DNA of 64,000 bases, taken from contig NZ_KB375281.1 of NCBI RefSeq assembly GCF_000336555.1, positions 507,815-571,814 of the forward strand. Direction: 5' to 3'. A program made the translations under genes and the position numbers. Positions 63,690 to 64,000 of the stretch are shown here, in pieces (position 1 is the stretch's first letter; every line of letters starts with the position of its first letter). Below the pieces are notes generated by a model. The model searched no databases, was not told the origin of the DNA, and saw only the letters and a list, made by a program, of their open reading frames with translations. This stretch comes from Afipia clevelandensis ATCC 49720 (lineage in GTDB: Bacteria; Pseudomonadota; Alphaproteobacteria; Rhizobiales; Xanthobacteraceae).

Positions 63690-64000
63690 GTGAATTTCAT
63701 CAAAACAGTGGTCGTTGCCGGCCTTGTCGCCGCATCGACTTCGGCATTTGCCGCTGACATCACGGGCGCGGGTGCGACGTTCCCGTTCCCCGTCTATTCA
63801 AAGTGGGCTGACGCCTACAAGAAGGAGACCGGCAACGGTCTGAACTATCAGTCGATCGGTTCGGGCGCCGGCATCAAGCAGATCCAGGCCAAGACCGTGA
63901 CCTTCGGCGCCACCGACGCGCCGCTCAAGGCTGAACAGCTCGAGAAGGACGGCCTGCTCCAGTGGCCGATGGTCATGGGCGCGATCGTCCCGGTCGTGAA
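63690..64000 (+). CDS. pstS: Phosphate-binding periplasmic protein PstS (5' part)
   Basis: The frame opens at a GTG behind GGAGAG and runs to the window end (104 codons seen). A signal peptide ([19 protein letters not shown]) precedes the mature start [27 protein letters not shown]. The phosphate-site segment [11 protein letters not shown] and FGATDAPL follow, as in PstS. This is the likely first gene of a pst operon continuing to the right. Closeness to the phn locus groups two phosphate-starvation systems together. Confidence 0.93.
   Translation, partial: MNFIKTVVVAGLVAASTSAFAADITGAGATFPFPVYSKWADAYKKETGNGLNYQSIGSGAGIKQIQAKTVTFGATDAPLKAEQLEKDGLLQWPMVMGAIVPVV

Overview
The window looks like the chromosome of an alphaproteobacterium of the Bradyrhizobium / Rhodopseudomonas / Afipia group. 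This is inferred from the GC-rich codon use, the many LivKHMGF-type importers and acyl-CoA enzymes, and the alphaproteobacterial-style carbon-phosphorus lyase cluster. No rRNA, tRNA or CRISPR array was seen.

Region 1 (1-5.4 kb) starts inside a truncated IS66-family element fused to the broken 3' end of a crotonase gene. A tightly overlapping beta-oxidation operon follows: enoyl-CoA hydratase, SDR, acyl-CoA dehydrogenase, 3-hydroxyacyl-CoA dehydrogenase, and a separate gene for the second C-terminal 3HCDH domain. It ends in about 1 kb of gene-poor DNA with a frameshifted IS256-type transposase relic. Region 2 (5.4-13.6 kb) has an IclR regulator divergent from an SDR, a KstD-like FAD dehydrogenase and a complete LivKHMGF-type ABC importer. 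A 400-bp scar with two gene relics follows.

Region 3 (14.0-44.6 kb) is a large catabolic island. It holds a second Liv-type importer with an acyl-CoA synthetase gene embedded in its operon, three more acyl-CoA synthetase-like ligases, two acyl-CoA dehydrogenases, three crotonases, a biotin-dependent acyl-CoA carboxylase (alpha and beta), and three SDR or flavin reductases (one resembling 2,4-dienoyl-CoA reductase). It also has a thiolase-like protein with a DUF35 partner, a thioesterase, an alpha/beta hydrolase, a transglutaminase-like protein and a TetR regulator. A palindrome of the form CTAACA-NN-TGTTAG recurs in the promoter regions of six transcription units or divergent pairs. This suggests one TetR-controlled regulon for uptake, CoA activation and beta-oxidation of an unusual branched or alicyclic acid. 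Several enzymes lack textbook catalytic residues, which also points to unusual substrates.

Region 4 (45.0-49.8 kb) has a small hypothetical gene, a secreted trypsin-like protease, a tiny exported protein and an intact 2604-bp IS66-family element with a perfect 8-bp target duplication. Region 5 (49.8-63.3 kb) is a full phosphonate utilisation locus. On the minus strand are a 2H phosphoesterase-like DUF1045 gene, a phnM paralogue and a hexapeptide acetyltransferase. Divergent from them are phnCDE1E2, then phnF (minus) and phnGHIJKLMN (plus). Pho-box-like sites and a PhnF-like palindrome lie in the promoters. The window ends inside pstS, which has its own Pho box.
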